From contig JAEYQZ010000216.1 of assembly GCA_023409695.1 (NCBI GenBank), positions 1 through 6,307 of the forward strand: 6,307 nt of DNA. Direction: 5' to 3'. The stretch is from Methanobacteriota archaeon. GTDB taxonomy: Archaea > Methanobacteriota > Methanobacteria > Methanobacteriales > Methanobacteriaceae. Shown here piece after piece: positions 5,930-6,307 of this stretch; within the stretch, counting starts at the first letter, position 1; the number at the start of each line of letters is the position of its first letter. The notes under the pieces were generated by a model that was given only the letters and a program-made list of their open reading frames with translations, ran no database searches and was not told the DNA's origin. A program made the translations under genes and the position numbers.

Positions 5930-5999
5930 CTTGGACACCCATTAGAAAGTATCCAGAGTACATATGGTCAATTTAAATAGGGAAATAATGATTTATATA
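5930..5999. repeat. Inverted-repeat element, copy B
   Basis: This is a direct, diverged copy of element A: TTGGACAC, an 11-base middle, TATCCAGAG (5950-5958), ATGGTC (5964-5969) and ATGATTTATATA (5988-5999). The distances between the last two blocks are 25 bases in A and 24 in B. In copy B the arms TGGACAC and GTATCCA have one mismatch, which would be a G-U pair if the minus strand were transcribed. It ends about 186 bases before the start codon at 6186. Confidence 0.55.
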
Positions 6000-6022
6000 A
6001 TTTTACATATCTATTCTGAATT

Positions 6023-6064
6023 CTATTATTATTCAATTATTATTCTATTAAATTATTCTATTAT
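6023..6064. repeat. Degenerate AT-rich tandem repeat
   Basis: Roughly three copies of an AATTATTATTCTATTA-like unit run in tandem (6023-6034 partial, 6035-6050, 6051-6064). It is low-complexity sequence, probably made by slippage; it could make the DNA upstream of the next promoter easy to bend or melt. Confidence 0.4.
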
Positions 6065-6125
6065 GCTCATAACTAATTAATGGAATGTTTTATAACAAAA
6101 AATTTTCTAAAATTCAGTATATTCC

Positions 6126-6140
6126 GAAATAGATATAAAT
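6126..6140 (+). promoter_or_regulatory. Core promoter of the gene at 6186
   Basis: GAAATAGA followed by TATAAAT (6134-6140) fits an archaeal BRE plus TATA box. It lies 46-52 bases before the ATG at 6186, matching the spacing at the other promoters in the window, and predicts a start site near 6161 and a leader of about 25 bases. Confidence 0.6.
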
Positions 6141-6185
6141 AAGCTCATGGATAATAGGTATCTGTTAGATTTGGGAAGTAAAATT

Positions 6186-6307
6186 ATGGCAGGATTTAAT
6201 AGGGGAGCTGCAGTACTTATAAGCATAATGGTTGGTCTTATTATTTTACCATTTATTGGAATTAAAGGCCTATTTTCTATTATACTAATTGGTTTTCTTG
6301 CAAATTA
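6186..6307 (+). CDS. N-terminus of a small hydrophobic membrane protein, 3'-truncated by the window
   Basis: Only the first 40 residues are present (MAGFNRGAAVLISIMVGLII...). They contain two hydrophobic stretches, about 8-25 and 29-39, separated by a short FIGIKG turn, which suggests an integral membrane protein. The ATG at 6186 has GGGAAG (6173-6178) seven bases upstream and lies downstream of the predicted transcription start. An in-frame ATG at 6147 would add 13 residues but lies before that start site and lacks a ribosome-binding site. The pattern recalls the small multi-pass proteins common in Methanobacteriales, but the family cannot be named from this fragment. Confidence 0.7.
   Translation, partial: MAGFNRGAAVLISIMVGLIILPFIGIKGLFSIILIGFLAN

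Larger units (their letters stand above)
5366..6125. other. Long AT-rich intergenic region without a convincing gene
   Basis: About 760 bases between the iron operon promoter and the next promoter. Stops are frequent in the frames I read. The best plus-strand open frame I found is about 39 codons (5497-5616) with no ribosome-binding site. No tRNA- or rRNA-like sequence was seen. The region holds two related inverted-repeat elements, a short direct repeat and a hairpin with a T tract, listed separately. Outside these, 5366-5555 shows nothing definite. Confidence 0.7.

Noticed and set aside
5559..5999. Complete insertion sequence or MITE bounded by the two elements
   Set aside because: The two copies are direct rather than inverted relative to each other, there is no transposase between them, and no target-site duplication was found.
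6082..6125. NrpR-type operator from GGAAT ... ATTCC upstream of the gene at 6186
   Set aside because: The half-sites are separated by far more than the N6 spacer known for NrpR operators (GGAA-N6-TTCC).
6147..6149. Upstream in-frame ATG as start of the last gene
   Set aside because: It lies before the predicted transcription start and has no ribosome-binding site, whereas the ATG at 6186 has GGGAAG at suitable spacing. It would return if start-site mapping placed transcription further upstream.

Overview
The window looks like chromosomal DNA from a methanogenic archaeon of the Methanobacteriales, probably Methanobacterium or a close relative. The evidence is low GC, archaeal core promoters (TATA boxes 45-52 bases before start codons), GGTGA/AGGTG ribosome-binding sites, a multi-PAS sensor protein of the kind expanded in that genus, and a methanogen-style iron-uptake pair. 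The genus is inferred from protein style and promoter layout, not from a search.

Left part (1-1607, + strand): the 3' portion of a large PAS-domain sensor 'histidine kinase'. It shows the tail of one PAS domain, two tandem PAS domains of exactly equal length, and a DHp/HATPase module. Both the phospho-accepting histidine and the glycine-rich G2 box appear to be lost, so it looks like a pseudokinase. A convergent gap follows, with a hairpin plus T8 tract ending the opposing transcript.

Middle part (1672-5293, - strand): an iron-transport operon read right to left. The first gene is a DtxR/IdeR-type metal-dependent repressor carrying a C-terminal FeoA-like domain. It overlaps by 7 bases (GTGCTGA) the GTG start of feoB, the GTPase-coupled ferrous iron permease. 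Its promoter has a TATA box, a DtxR-like inverted repeat over the ribosome-binding site and start codon, a weaker DtxR-like box just upstream of the TATA box, and a separate perfect 14-bp palindrome between TATA and the predicted transcription start. This suggests iron-dependent autoregulation of repressor and transporter together. Downstream of feoB, with its own putative promoter, is a gene for a membrane-anchored extracytoplasmic protein of unknown function.

Right part (about 5366-6185): roughly 800 bases of very AT-rich DNA with no convincing gene. It is not featureless: it holds two diverged copies, about 366 bases apart, of an element with a GGACAC/GTGTCC inverted repeat, an ATGGTC block and a terminal ATGATTTATATA block. 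It also holds a short direct repeat and a hairpin followed by a T7 tract. A TATA box and weak ribosome-binding site then lead into the first 40 codons of a small hydrophobic protein cut off by the window end.
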